DNA of 64,000 nt from Notospermus geniculatus (Eukaryota > Nemertea > Pilidiophora > Heteronemertea > Lineidae): positions 1-64,000 of the forward strand of contig NMRB01000830.1 in assembly GCA_002633025.1 (NCBI GenBank), written 5' to 3'. This document shows, one piece after another, positions 52,729 through 62,218 of this stretch. The notes below the pieces were generated by a model. It was not told where the DNA came from and searched no databases. It saw nothing but the letters and a program-made list of their open reading frames with translations. Position 1 is the stretch's first letter, and every line of letters begins with the position of its first letter. The position numbers and the translations under genes are program-made.

Positions 52729-55700
52729 GTAAGTCCTACAAAATTCTTACATTCCATTTTGGAACCTGGCACTGGCACTGGCAGTGGTATCATATTATGG
52801 CCAGAAATCATGAAAAAATTGTATATTTACGTAACAGTTATTATTTCGGAAGATAATAGGGCCAACCAGTTAAACATGGATCAATTATGTTGAAAATAAT
52901 TTTAAATTTTTTTCTAGTTTTTTAGATTTTTCAACATAATTGATCCATGTTAAACTGGTTGGCCCTATTATCTTCCAAAACAATAGCTGTTTGGTAAATA
53001 TACCTTTTTTCATGATTTCTGACCATAATATGATGCCAGTGCCAGTGCCAGTGCCAGCGTGCCAGTGCCAGGTTTAGAACCAACCCTTCCATTTTCTCTT
53101 AGGCAGCATTCTTGCCCGAACGTGTGAGCTACGCGGTCAATGTAAACCCTGGACCCGGTAGAACGTTTTTCCGTGTTTCCCATGTGTGAGTCCCTATTGG
53201 GCCGAATTTATAAAAACTAGCATTTGCTTTTTCTGGGCTTTTTCTTGAAGAGATATTTATAAAATTTCGTTTTTGCTTCATAGAACAATCAACTCCCTAT
53301 AAGAATTAGCAGAAGTTTTATCTTGCGAGCATTAGCTTCATCAGATAGAAAATCTTGCTTGGCTGTATAAGAAAAGGTCGTTAGGTTAAGCAACTGATTA
53401 TGAAGATGTTTGTGAGCAAATTCTTTGGCTTATGCTTCTCCTTGACAAGCAAAAGCTTGGCCTTGGGGCTTTTGCTTGTAAGCTTTTGCTATGTTTTATA
53501 AATTCCGCCCATTTTAATGTCACACTGGCACATGGGCCACACTGAAAAACGTTACACCGGTCCGGGGTCGACACTTATTCGACACGTAGCAAATGTAAAC
53601 TATTCTAACCATTCTAACCACTCCTTTTACATGTAGATAATAAGCAAGAAGTCAATCTCCAGAATTCACGAATTTTCGACCCCAACCGGGGTCTTTTTCA
53701 AGTGGAACTTTACAATCTGAAACTCTACAAAAGACTAGTCTTTTCTAGAGTTTCAGATTGTAAAGTTCCACTTGAAAAAGACCCCGGTTGGGGTCGAAAA
53801 TTCGTGAATTCTGGAGATTGACTTCTTGCTTATTATCATTTTGTGTGTCAATTTTGTGCTATTCTGTATCTTGGATTCCTTTTACATGTAGAATGCCAAA
53901 ACCTTTCGCGCCGTGTCGTGTCGCTGGGTGTTCTGAAACAGCGCCTAATGATATCTGTCTCTCTTTGCCAGTCATAACGTGCCCCGAAACTGACGGAAAT
54001 TGTCCATACTTGGCAGCCTTTGGTAACTGCAAGGCACATCCAGAGTATATGTTGGAGAACTGTCGGAAAAGTTGTGGACAGTGCACTGACTACTGTAGGT
54101 ATTATCTAATCCAATCATCAGTGATTCCCGAGTTTTTTAAAGAATAGATCCCTTTCAAATTCGTATTTCACCACGCGACAATAGGGAGGTTTCGCAAACC
54201 TGACGAAAAACGAAGTACGAAATACGAAATTCAACTTCATTTGCAGGACCTAATGTACTTCTCGAGATGGTTGGTATCACAAATGTCCCTGCTGCCAGTG
54301 CGTCTTTTACCATGTCATGTAAGACCGAAAGAGTTATGGTGCATCTTGAATTCTTAAACGAAGTGGAAACGAAAGATAAATTTCAAAGTTTAATATACAA
54401 CGCAACTCTATCGGCCTAACGTCATACGCTGAAGACGCTCCTGCAGCAGGCGATATTTATCGGCCTAACGTCATACGCTGAAGACGCTCCTGCAGCAGGC
54501 GATATTTGTGGTACCAACCATCTCCTGAAATACATTACGTCATGGAAATGAAGTCCAATTTCGTATTTGGTACTTCGTTTTTCGTCAGATTTGCGAAAAC
54601 AAACCTTCCTAGTGATAGAAGACAAAAGTTCGCTGTCATGTGTAGGTACTACGTGAATGCGATTACTACAGTCACGTGAAACGGTACTGGGTAGTCCTAA
54701 AGGCCTATCTACATGTACACCATCAACATTTTCAAAACATTTCTGCGGCAAAACATTTTGAAAACTGTTTTGGAAATGTTGCGGCTTGTTTCGGGGTTGA
54801 CCTACACTCTGCAACATTCTCAAAACATGTTTTCAAATTGTTTTATTTGCAAAGTTGCAGGTCCAGTCCACACTGTACAACAAACCGAAAACAACGGTGT
54901 TTTGGAAATGTTGCAGCTGGATGTTTTTAAAATGTTTTGGAAATGTTGATGGTGTAGACAGGCCTTTAGCCTATTCGAATTTTAAAGGACCACAGTATTG
55001 CTTCCCAATCCTGCGTTACACCTAACCGCGTTAAGGGAGACCTCTATTGACGACTTGGTAAACTACGCATGCTACTACGTGCATTCTAGTGTAATCGTAC
55101 ATTCTCCAACACTGGGGCGAAAGGCTTAACTACAGTATTGGAGAACGGGTACGGTGGCGCCGGCTGTCGACAGAAAGTGGCAATACCGTGGTGCTTTAAT
55201 GGACTGTCGCTATAACTACGTCAATACACACATATACAATGTAATACACATTATGTATGTACAGTACCAATTCCTTGTTCAGATACGTATATCAGCTAAT
55301 CACCAGTCGCTGGTTTTTCTCCTAGAGTCGCTGCAATGCAGTACATGTATGTACATTCAACTTGCAGGGCAAAACATAGGCTGCAAAGATGATGTCGCAG
55401 GCTGTAAGCAAAAGGCGATGAATGGGGAATGCAAGTCGAATCCTTCCTACATGTTGCAAAACTGTAAAATGAGCTGCATGCAGTGCCAGGAGGGTAGGTC
55501 AAATATAAATTATCATTGATTTTCATAAGCCGATTTCACAAAGGGCGTTTAAGACTTAGACGCGTGTAACTTCACTAAATGCACGCACTTCCACCATGCA
55601 TTTGACAAGTTACACGCGTGTAAGTCTTAAGGGGCATGTATAGAGGCCACTGAGTGAAGTACCACAAGTGGGACCCATCCAAAAAATCCAATATCCGTGA

Positions 55701-58700
55701 GGTTGACAGCCAGAAGGGCATGGCAATCGGTGTCTATACATGCATGGCTCACTGTACACTGCACACACACACTAATTACACAAGCCCCATTGTCTTTACG
55801 AGACATTACATCACCTGAGCTTCGGGGCAATCAAACTCCAAGCCAGCATCCTTTCCGACTAATCAAATAACATAAAACGCAACATAATGAACATAGCTAG
55901 AGACAACGACCCACGAAAATGTTGTCTTTATCTCTGGTAGTCCAGAATCACCGGTGAAACTTGCACTGCATTTCTAATTTCACAAAATATGGGAGCTGCC
56001 ATTTTCCACCTAGTCTCGCACAGCTACACATTTTGTGTTGCGAGTCCCCTACACATTTTCCAGTGAATTCGACGACTTTTTGCTGCTGGTCACCATGTTG
56101 TCACGTGAGTGGTCGAGTTCGGACTGTATTCAACCCGAGTAACGATATCGGTCACATATGACGTCAAAGAGAGTACATACCTGAGGAATTCATGGAGTTC
56201 GGGTTGCGACCCGACTGGACAGAGTTGAACCTCAAAAGTAGTTCGAGCAACTCAATATGGCAGCTCCCTTATGTTGTGAAATTGGAAATTACTGCAAGTT
56301 TCACCGGTGATTATGGACTATCAGAGATAAAGACAACATTTTCGTGGGTCGTTGTCTCTAGCTATATTCATTATGTTGCGTTTTATGTTATTTGTTCAGT
56401 CGGAAAGGGTGGTGGCTTGGAGTTTGATTGCCCCGAAGCTCAGGTGATGTAATGTCTCGTAAAGACAATGGGGCCTTGTGTAATTAGCGTGAGTGTGCAG
56501 TGTACAGTGAGACATGCATGTATAGACACTGATGGCCATGCCTTTCTGGCTGTCAACCTCACGGATATTGAACGTTTTGGATGGGTCCCACTTGTGGTAC
56601 TTCACTCAGTGGCCTCTATACATGCCCCTTAAACACCCTTTGTGAAATCGGCCCAACAGGTTTATTTTGCCGCCATTCTTGGAGGTTCCGGTTACATCTA
56701 AAACGGGGAATCAACAAGATAACAGAACGAAACGAAACACTACAGTAGGGTCCCTTGAACAGGCAGTGGGATGAAATCGTTTCAACATCGTTTCAACATC
56801 CCTTAGGCTCCACCGACCGTTTCCGCGTTTCAGAGGGGTCCAATTTGGAGAGCTGAGATGTTGATTTTGCGTAATCCTATTGTTTTCCTTCTCTGCCTAA
56901 TTCATAACAAAATGGAAAATAGGCTGTTGCCTTGCCGGAAAGGTATGCAGTTGAACACTAACAGAGAATTCTTTGTTATATCAAAAAACACTTTTAAGTT
57001 TTCAAATCCGGTGAATAATAACGGTTTTACAATGCTAAATTTGTAGCATGTTTGGGCGGTAACCATTATGCATTCCCCTTGCCTTGATGCACATGTTTGC
57101 TTAGAACTGCTTGAATGGCATTTTAGAAAGGTTTCGAATAACTAATCCAACTTTTTGGTTACTCTTTCTAGATTTATTTTAAACACGACGTTTCTACCAG
57201 TCTTCCCTGGTCGTTGTCAAGTGTACAACTGAGTTGTACACTTGACAACGATCAGGGAAGACTGGTAGAAACGTCGTGTTTAAAATAAATCTGGAAAGAG
57301 TAACCAAAAAGTTGGATTAGTTATGTTTGCTTAGGGCCGTATGCACTGGTCGGACTTTAAGTATAACTTAAGTTAGTCGCCTGAAGTGTTGAGAAAAGTC
57401 GGACTTCAATGAAAGTGTGGCTGAAGTCCGACCCGTGCATACGGCTGAAGTGAGTCAATGTGGGAAGGTGTATTTCTGCAGTGTTTATCTAATAATGGAT
57501 TTCTACGGGGCCAATATTTCATCCATGCAGTCTCCACTTCCTGATGAATATCTTGTTTACTTTTCAGATTGCTTCGACCGTCTATCAGACTGCTGGAAAA
57601 TGGCCCTGAACGGAGAATGCAAGACAAAGCCGGGCTCAACATTAACCATGTGCAAAGAGAGCTGTCGGCAATGTGGAATTGGAGGTAAGGCCAATGGCTG
57701 GTATTCTTAAAAGTTAGCAAATAAGGGTGTAAGAAATAAAAATGGAAAATAAGAAGTGGAAAAATTTGCACCTTTGTGCGAATTTTTCGATTTCTCAAAT
57801 TGGGCTGAAATTTTTTCCCATTTTTAGAAATATCGCCCGAAAAATCAGAAAAAAATGTCTTGTCATTTTAAGAAAATTTCTCAAAATGGGAAAAAACTCT
57901 ATCCTAATTTGGAGAAATTGAAAAATTCGCCAAAACAGCAAAAATTTCCCGTTTCTTATTTTCCACTTTTATTTCTTACTCCCTTAAATGCTTTACTTAC
58001 GATTTCCACAGCAATGTCCAATGTAAATGTACTGCAAAACTTGAAGTAAAAGCATTTGCTACCTTTTATGAATTCCAGCCATTGTCTTATATTTTGAAGT
58101 ACAAGTTCATGTACCTTTACACTCGAATATGACTTGTGTCATCACTTTGATATAAAATTATCATTATCATTCTAGGTTGCGAGGATAAAGTAAGCTCTTG
58201 TAAGGATGCTGCAATTGCCGGAAAGTGTGCAACGGACCAAGCGGTACGGCAGAATTGTAAAATGAGCTGCATGCTGTGTGATAAAGATGGTAGGTCACGT
58301 GGTCGCAGAAAAATTGGCTGTTAGTTTTCTTAAAGGGCCACTAGAGGCAGCTTCCAATAGGTATTTTGATATGGCTGTTCTACCAACAAATGGTATGAGG
58401 ATCTAACTGTGACATACATTGCAAGTAAAACGCACTATAACCGTGGTTACACTACATAAAATCCCCGGTTTTTTTGCGGTCACACCTATGAATTGCCGGG
58501 CTTCAAGAAACCCGTGCCTGAAAAACACGGGGTTTTCAAACACGGCCAGCTCGCTTTTCGAAATCCCCGTGTTTTCGTTAGTTCTTAGCACGGCTACAGA
58601 TGGCGCAGCCATTAAATGACATCGTTTTCGGGCCTCCAACAATGTGTGCCAATACAGAAATCACCGGAGTCGGAGCATGCAGCGCACCTGTCGCCGGGCT

Positions 58701-60486
58701 ACTCAACTACAATGTGGTAGTGTGACCTCATGCCGGGCTTTTCGTACACACACGGGTTTGACACGGGTCTGGAAAACACGGGTATTTTCAACAGGACTTG
58801 GTGTAACCCTAGCTATTGTGTCATCATTTGGGTCCGAAATGTTTTTTTCTCGTCCGTTATTTTCTGTGATCTGGTTACATGATCACCCATCCTTGATCGG
58901 TTGGGATTGAAGAAACTTTTTTCTTGTGCTGCTGTCATTCATTCTGAATATTTAAGCAGTACTCTCTCTTTCTCTTCAACAGATTGTTTTGATTACGGAC
59001 GGTTTTGCCCGATGGTGAAAAAACAGGGCAAATGTAATTTGAGTTCGGAGCCAACCTATCAGCAGAAGTGCCCAGTAAGCTGTGGAAATTGTGCAAGTAC
59101 GTAATCATTCACCTGTTATATTCTGACCCGTTCATGAGTATCGCAAGCCGTCCCTGCCATAAATCCACCATGCTGTAATTATTTACTACCATGCTAGTAA
59201 ATATTTTCTACCATGGTAATATGTAATTCTTACCTAGGTAATAATTATTTACTACCTTGGTAGTATTCTTACCTAGGTAATAATTATTTACTACCATGGT
59301 AGTATTTAATTCTTACCTAGGTAATAATTATTTACTACCATGGTAGTATTTAATTCTTACCTAGGTAATAATTCGTACTTCGGAAACGGAAGTACGAATT
59401 CTTACCTAGGTAATAAATAATTATTTACTACCATGGTAGTATTTAATTCTTACCTAGGTAATAATTTACCTAGGTAAGAATTAAATACTGCCATGGTAGT
59501 AAATAATTACTACCTAGGTAATAATTAGAATTATTACATGTACCTAGGTAAGAATTAATTACTACCACGGTAGTAAATAATTATTACCTAGGTAAGAATT
59601 AAATACTACCATGGTAGTAATATTTATTACCTAGGTAAGAATTATTTACTACCATGGTAGAAAATATTTACTAGCATGGTAGTAAACAATTACAGCATGG
59701 TGGATTTATGGCAGGGACGGCTTGCGATACATGAGAGCCGGAAAAGTCAGTCGCCGCCTGTTTCGTGCGGTCGCAAGGTCGACCTGACATCCGCATTTTA
59801 GATGACTGCTCTTTTTTACAGCCAAAATCTTGGGGTGTAATGACATCTTGGTTTTACTTGGAGACGAAAAGAAATCTTACGACCCCGACCTGAAGTTATC
59901 GGCCTCGAATGTTGAACTCGGCAAGAAAGGCCCTGAAGGCCTGGGGCTTCTGAATTCGTGGGTCTTCCCGGGAAGCCGATCATCCTATGTGCATATCACT
60001 GGCGCCAAGGTGAACTTACAAGGCGGCAGCTTCACATTCGCTACGTACATACACCAGGATGCCCGTCAAATCGGCCCGTTGATCGAATGGGGTGGAACTG
60101 GATGTTGCGGCGCTAATTTTTGGGTGCAGAACGACAGGCTTTACGCCAATTTGAACCCGAACAACAAAGGCCCGGAGTTGTCTCAAACTTTCACGAAGCT
60201 CACACTCGGAAAGTGGCATTTTGTCGGGATGAGTTACAACCGCGAATCAGGGGACACGATTTTGTGGGTCGATGACGAGCTGATCGTGTATAATCTAAAG
60301 GGCCACCAAGTTGATAATGTCGGCGATGTTTACATTGGTATCCGTCCGCACCTTGAGAATTGGGGCTTGAAGGCGAAGTTGGCGGGAACCACTTTGATGA
60401 AATGTCCACTGAATACTAGTGGCACGACAACTCAACACCAAATCAGTGCCCTTAGGAGGCAAATACTCAGTCAAGCACGTTTGTAG
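52647..60486 (+). CDS. Secreted protein with five ShKT domains and a C-terminal LamG domain (446 residues, seven exons)
   Basis: Exons: 52647-52728, 53972-54094, 55368-55493, 57568-57684, 58176-58289, 58983-59096, 59822-60486. All six introns are phase 1 with GT/AG borders, and the summed length is 447 codons including the stop, which supports the model. Exon 1 encodes a signal peptide (MAGIFVFLFVVISIVRIDGD); start is ATG 52647 or 52668. Exons 2-6 each encode one six-cysteine ShKT domain. The last exon encodes a laminin-G/concanavalin-like domain (residues ~240-420: FTFATYIHQD, KWHFVGMSYN, DTILWVDDELIV). ShKT modules are disulfide-knotted units found in secreted enzymes and matrix proteins, and in the sea anemone toxin that names them; nothing marks this as a venom protein. 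Likely an extracellular matrix, mucus or recognition protein. Very similar ShKT exons suggest exon duplication. Confidence 0.87.
52762..53085. repeat. Long hairpin in intron 1 of the ShKT-LamG gene
   Basis: The arms of ~140 bases pair around an AT-rich loop. The outer parts are AACCTGGCACTGGCACTGG and its complement, expanded on the right to several TGCCAG units; the inner parts are GGGCCAACCAGTTAAACATG and complement. Confidence 0.85.
53199..53511. repeat. Element with GGGCCGAATTTATAAAA ends in intron 1
   Basis: The left end GGGCCGAATTTATAAAA is inverted at TTTTATAAATTCCGCCC. The interior repeats AGCAAAAGCTT-type motifs. Confidence 0.65.
53636..53837. mobile_element. 202-bp near-perfect palindrome of the GACCCCGG hairpin family, in intron 1
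   Basis: Two head-to-head copies of the unit (GATTGACTTCTTGCTTATTA ... TTGAAAAAGACCCCGGTT) meet at AGACTAGTCT, centred at 53736.5. The same unit is direct at 20401-20716. It is probably a Penelope-like repeat end (inference). Confidence 0.75.
53972..54094 (+). CDS. ShKT-LamG gene exon 2: ShKT domain 1
   Basis: After TTTGCCAG; donor GTAGGT at 54095. The cysteine pattern CPETDGNC...GNCK...NCRKSCGQC has all six cysteines. Confidence 0.85.
54182..54611. repeat. Inverted-repeat element with a 49-bp tandem duplication, intron 2
   Basis: The ends TAGGGAGGTTTCGCAAACC and TTTGCGAAAACAAACCTTCCTA are imperfect inverted repeats, with ACGAAAAACGAAGTACGAAA arms. Two identical 49-bp units lie at 54410-54458 and 54459-54507. 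Confidence 0.75.
54986..55195. mobile_element. TTAA-target element, AGGAGCACGGTATTG family, copy 3, intron 2
   Basis: TTAA occurs at 54982-54985 and 55196-55199. The ends are AGGACCACAGTATTG and CAATACCGTGGTGCT. It is more diverged than the other copies. Confidence 0.82.
55368..55493 (+). CDS. ShKT-LamG gene exon 3: ShKT domain 2
   Basis: After AACTTGCAG; donor GTAGGT at 55494. CKDDVAGC...GECK...NCKMSCMQC. Confidence 0.87.
55529..56653. mobile_element. Host MITE carrying a 1-kb TTAA foldback, intron 3
   Basis: The host ends GCCGATTTCACAAAGGGCG and CACCCTTTGTGAAATCGGC are inverted. The foldback 55631-56628 lies at its TTAA, and joining the flanks restores the hairpin (AAGACTTAGACGCGTGT / ACACGCGTGTAAGTCTT). 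Confidence 0.88.
55631..56628. mobile_element. 998-bp foldback with ~380-bp arms and TTAA target duplication
   Basis: TTAA occurs at 55627-55630 and 56629-56632. The ends are GGGGCATGTATAGAGGCCAC and its complement. The arms pair through TTGTCTTTACGAGACATTAC and AGACAACGACCCACGAAAAT to about GGGAGCTGCCAT. No protein. Confidence 0.9.
57139..57324. mobile_element. 186-bp near-perfect palindrome, intron 3, Penelope-like end motif
   Basis: The arms include CTTGACAACG, AGGGAAGACTGGTAGAAACG and GTCGTGTTTAAAATAAATCT. The ...ACTGG-(T/N)-GAAACGTCG form is common at the ends of Penelope-like elements (recalled pattern, not searched). Centre near 57231. Confidence 0.7.
57332..57445. repeat. GGGCCGTATGCAC hairpin, copy 3, intron 3
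   Basis: It matches 15640-15775 and ends 122 bases before exon 4. Confidence 0.75.
57568..57684 (+). CDS. ShKT-LamG gene exon 4: ShKT domain 3
   Basis: After TACTTTTCAG; donor GTAAGG at 57685. CFDRLSDC...GECK...MCKESCRQC. Confidence 0.87.
57723..57985. repeat. AT-rich foldback, AAGGGTGTAAGAAATAAAAA ends, intron 4
   Basis: AAGGGTGTAAGAAATAAAAA is inverted at TTTTATTTCTTACTCCCTT. TTTTCCCATTTT and AAAATGGGAAAA pair near the centre. Confidence 0.75.
58176..58289 (+). CDS. ShKT-LamG gene exon 5: ShKT domain 4
   Basis: After CATTCTAG; donor GTAGGT at 58290. CEDKVSSC...GKCA...NCKMSCMLC. The segment NCKMSCM is shared with domain 2. It has no start codon of its own and is recognised by borders and cysteines. 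Confidence 0.85.
58445..58808. repeat. GGTTACACTAC element, intron 5
   Basis: The ends GGTTACACTACATAAAATCC and AGGACTTGGTGTAACC, with inner GCCGGGCTT and AAACACGGG motifs inverted. Relative at 27276-27659. Confidence 0.7.
58983..59096 (+). CDS. ShKT-LamG gene exon 6: ShKT domain 5
   Basis: After CTCTTCAACAG; donor GTACGT at 59097. CFDYGRFC...GKCN...KCPVSCGNC. Confidence 0.87.
59138..59730. mobile_element. 593-bp foldback made of alternating short palindromes, intron 6
   Basis: The outer arms GTATCGCAAGCCGTCCCTGC and complement enclose an AT-rich array alternating CTACCATGGTAG-type and TTACCTAGGTAA-type palindromes, mirrored around ~59434. One spacer is a different hairpin (CGTACTTCGGAAACGGAAGT). 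Confidence 0.93.
59822..60486 (+). CDS. ShKT-LamG gene exon 7: LamG domain and stop
   Basis: After CTTTTTTACAG, it encodes TKILGCNDIL through ILSQARL and a TAG. A single exon covers the whole beta-sandwich domain, with the paired cysteines GCCG and KCPL. Confidence 0.88.
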
Positions 60487-60510
60487 TAAGTAGGCTACTT
60501 CCTATCTTAA

Positions 60511-60887
60511 AGGGACTAGGAAAAATTTTTCAAGCTTCGGTTATTACAAAATGCTAGTCTTTCATGATAAATTCCCACCGTCAATTCACTTTTTCAATTA
60601 AGTGTTAATTACTGGCACCCAGACAAATCAGTCAGCACCACACCATGGAGCATTCACCACGTCACTGGGAACCTGTCGCTGTATGTATTGTATGGAGCAA
60701 ACCTGTACTCTATTATGTTGATTAGGTTCCCAGTGACGTGGTGAATGCTCCATGGTGTGGTGATAACTGATTTGTCTGGGTGCCAGTAATTAACACTTGA
60801 TTGAAAAAGTGAATTGACGGCGGGAATTTATCATGAAAGACTAGCATTTTGTAATAACCGAAGCTTGAAAAAATTTTCCTAGTCCCT
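60511..60887. mobile_element. 377-bp TTAA foldback 24 bases after the ShKT-LamG stop
   Basis: TTAA occurs at 60507-60510 and 60888-60891. The ends are AGGGACTAGGAAAAATTTTT and complement. The arms of ~165 bases contain GGAGCATTCACCACGTCACT. If transcribed in the 3' UTR it would form a long RNA hairpin. Confidence 0.9.
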
Positions 60888-60937
60888 TTAAAACGTCACT
60901 GTATGCATTAGGTCTTGTATCTCGTGGCGGGACTTAA

Positions 60938-61236
60938 AGGTGCTCTAGTTCGAATTGTAAACATTACGGTGTGCCACCTATTGTCGACTTCTGGTACTAA
61001 CAAATTAGATAAAATCGAAGTTAATCTCGCCTTTCACAACTTTTTGTTTGTTTTTGAGCGTAAAATCATAAATATATTTCAGTTACAAGAATATTTTAAT
61101 CAAAATAGATATTAAAATAGATAACATTAATGTTTTGGTATACACGGTGCTGCCACCTGTCCGAGGAAAAATAACTATTATAATCAACCATGTAGATAAA
61201 CAAACCGTAATGTTTACAATTCGAACTAGAACACCT
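60938..61236. mobile_element. TTAA-target element, AGGTGCTCTAGTTCG family, copy 3
   Basis: TTAA occurs at 60934-60937. The right flank reads TCAA (one change). It matches 10282-10573 throughout. Confidence 0.87.
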
Positions 61237-62218
61237 TCAACAGAGGTTTTCAAATCTGGGGAAATTTCGGAAAGTACTAGTACTGGTTGAGAATTTTTTG
61301 GTTGGCAAAATGGTTCACATCATTGATCATGACATTATATCAACCAGCTCCTTCTATTTTTTCACTGCTTTCCGAGATTTCCTCAAATTTGAAAACCTCA
61401 GCACCTTTGCACTAAACAGAAGGATCTTGCCTGCCACATGAGGATCTTGCGTACCATATGAGTCAGAATGAAAATCTGTTCAAGTTTAAAGGAAACTGTC
61501 CACTTTTAAAAAATGCTAAATTTGTGAGCTGAACCTTTGTTCGACTCCATTATGATATTATCAGAAATAGAATGAACGGCTTCATGATTCACAGGTACAA
61601 TATTTTTTTGGATTATCAGTCAAACATACAATGTAATAAAGTATGAAAATAATGAAATAAACGATTTATCGTTAAGTAGCACTACGACTTCGTTAATCGG
61701 GACAAACATGCATAAGCCATCCAATAATGGGTCCAGCCAGATCAAAAGTGTTTTCAGAAGGTGACAGAGCTGAAAATATTCACAGACTTGATAAAAAAAT
61801 AGCAGAGAGGGGTATCGAAACCGCAGCGTCAGCGTAAGAACAAGCAGCCTACCGGACTTTGCCCGGGGGCTCACTACCAGAGATGGAAGTTTGATAACAG
61901 TAGGGAGTTTTTGAAAGCCCCCGAAACGCCAACGCGAACGTCTATCCTTTTGTTCGGTGCTCTCGTCGTGCCATCGAACAGTGGGTTGGACGTTGCATTG
62001 GCGTTTCGGGGGCTTTTCGATATAAAGAGAGGTTTTAAATCGAAGTTTTTAAGCCTTAGAATACAATCCTCTCGACAGCCCAAGACTGCACAACTAACCA
62101 TCGCTGAAGTCCGTTCGTGGTGACGGCGAAATAGTCGCCAACATTCCCAACGTTTTCACTTTTTTCATTAACCGTCTCAAGAAACAGCTTCACTGTCCAC
62201 GATGGTGTGTCGTCATGC

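Larger units (their letters stand above)
60487..62218. other. Spacer between the ShKT-LamG and TRIM genes
   Basis: It contains the two TTAA elements and the decayed AGGGAGTTTT foldback at 61912-62022. Positions 61237-61911 show an inverted TTTTCAAATCTGGGGAAATT / AATTTCCTCAAATTTGAAAA type pair (about 61247-61400) and nothing else. Confidence 0.45.

Noticed and set aside
59200-59660. CRISPR-like appearance of regularly spaced short repeats
   Set aside because: Units are palindromic, of two kinds and mirrored around a centre, in an intron of an animal gene; this is a foldback element.
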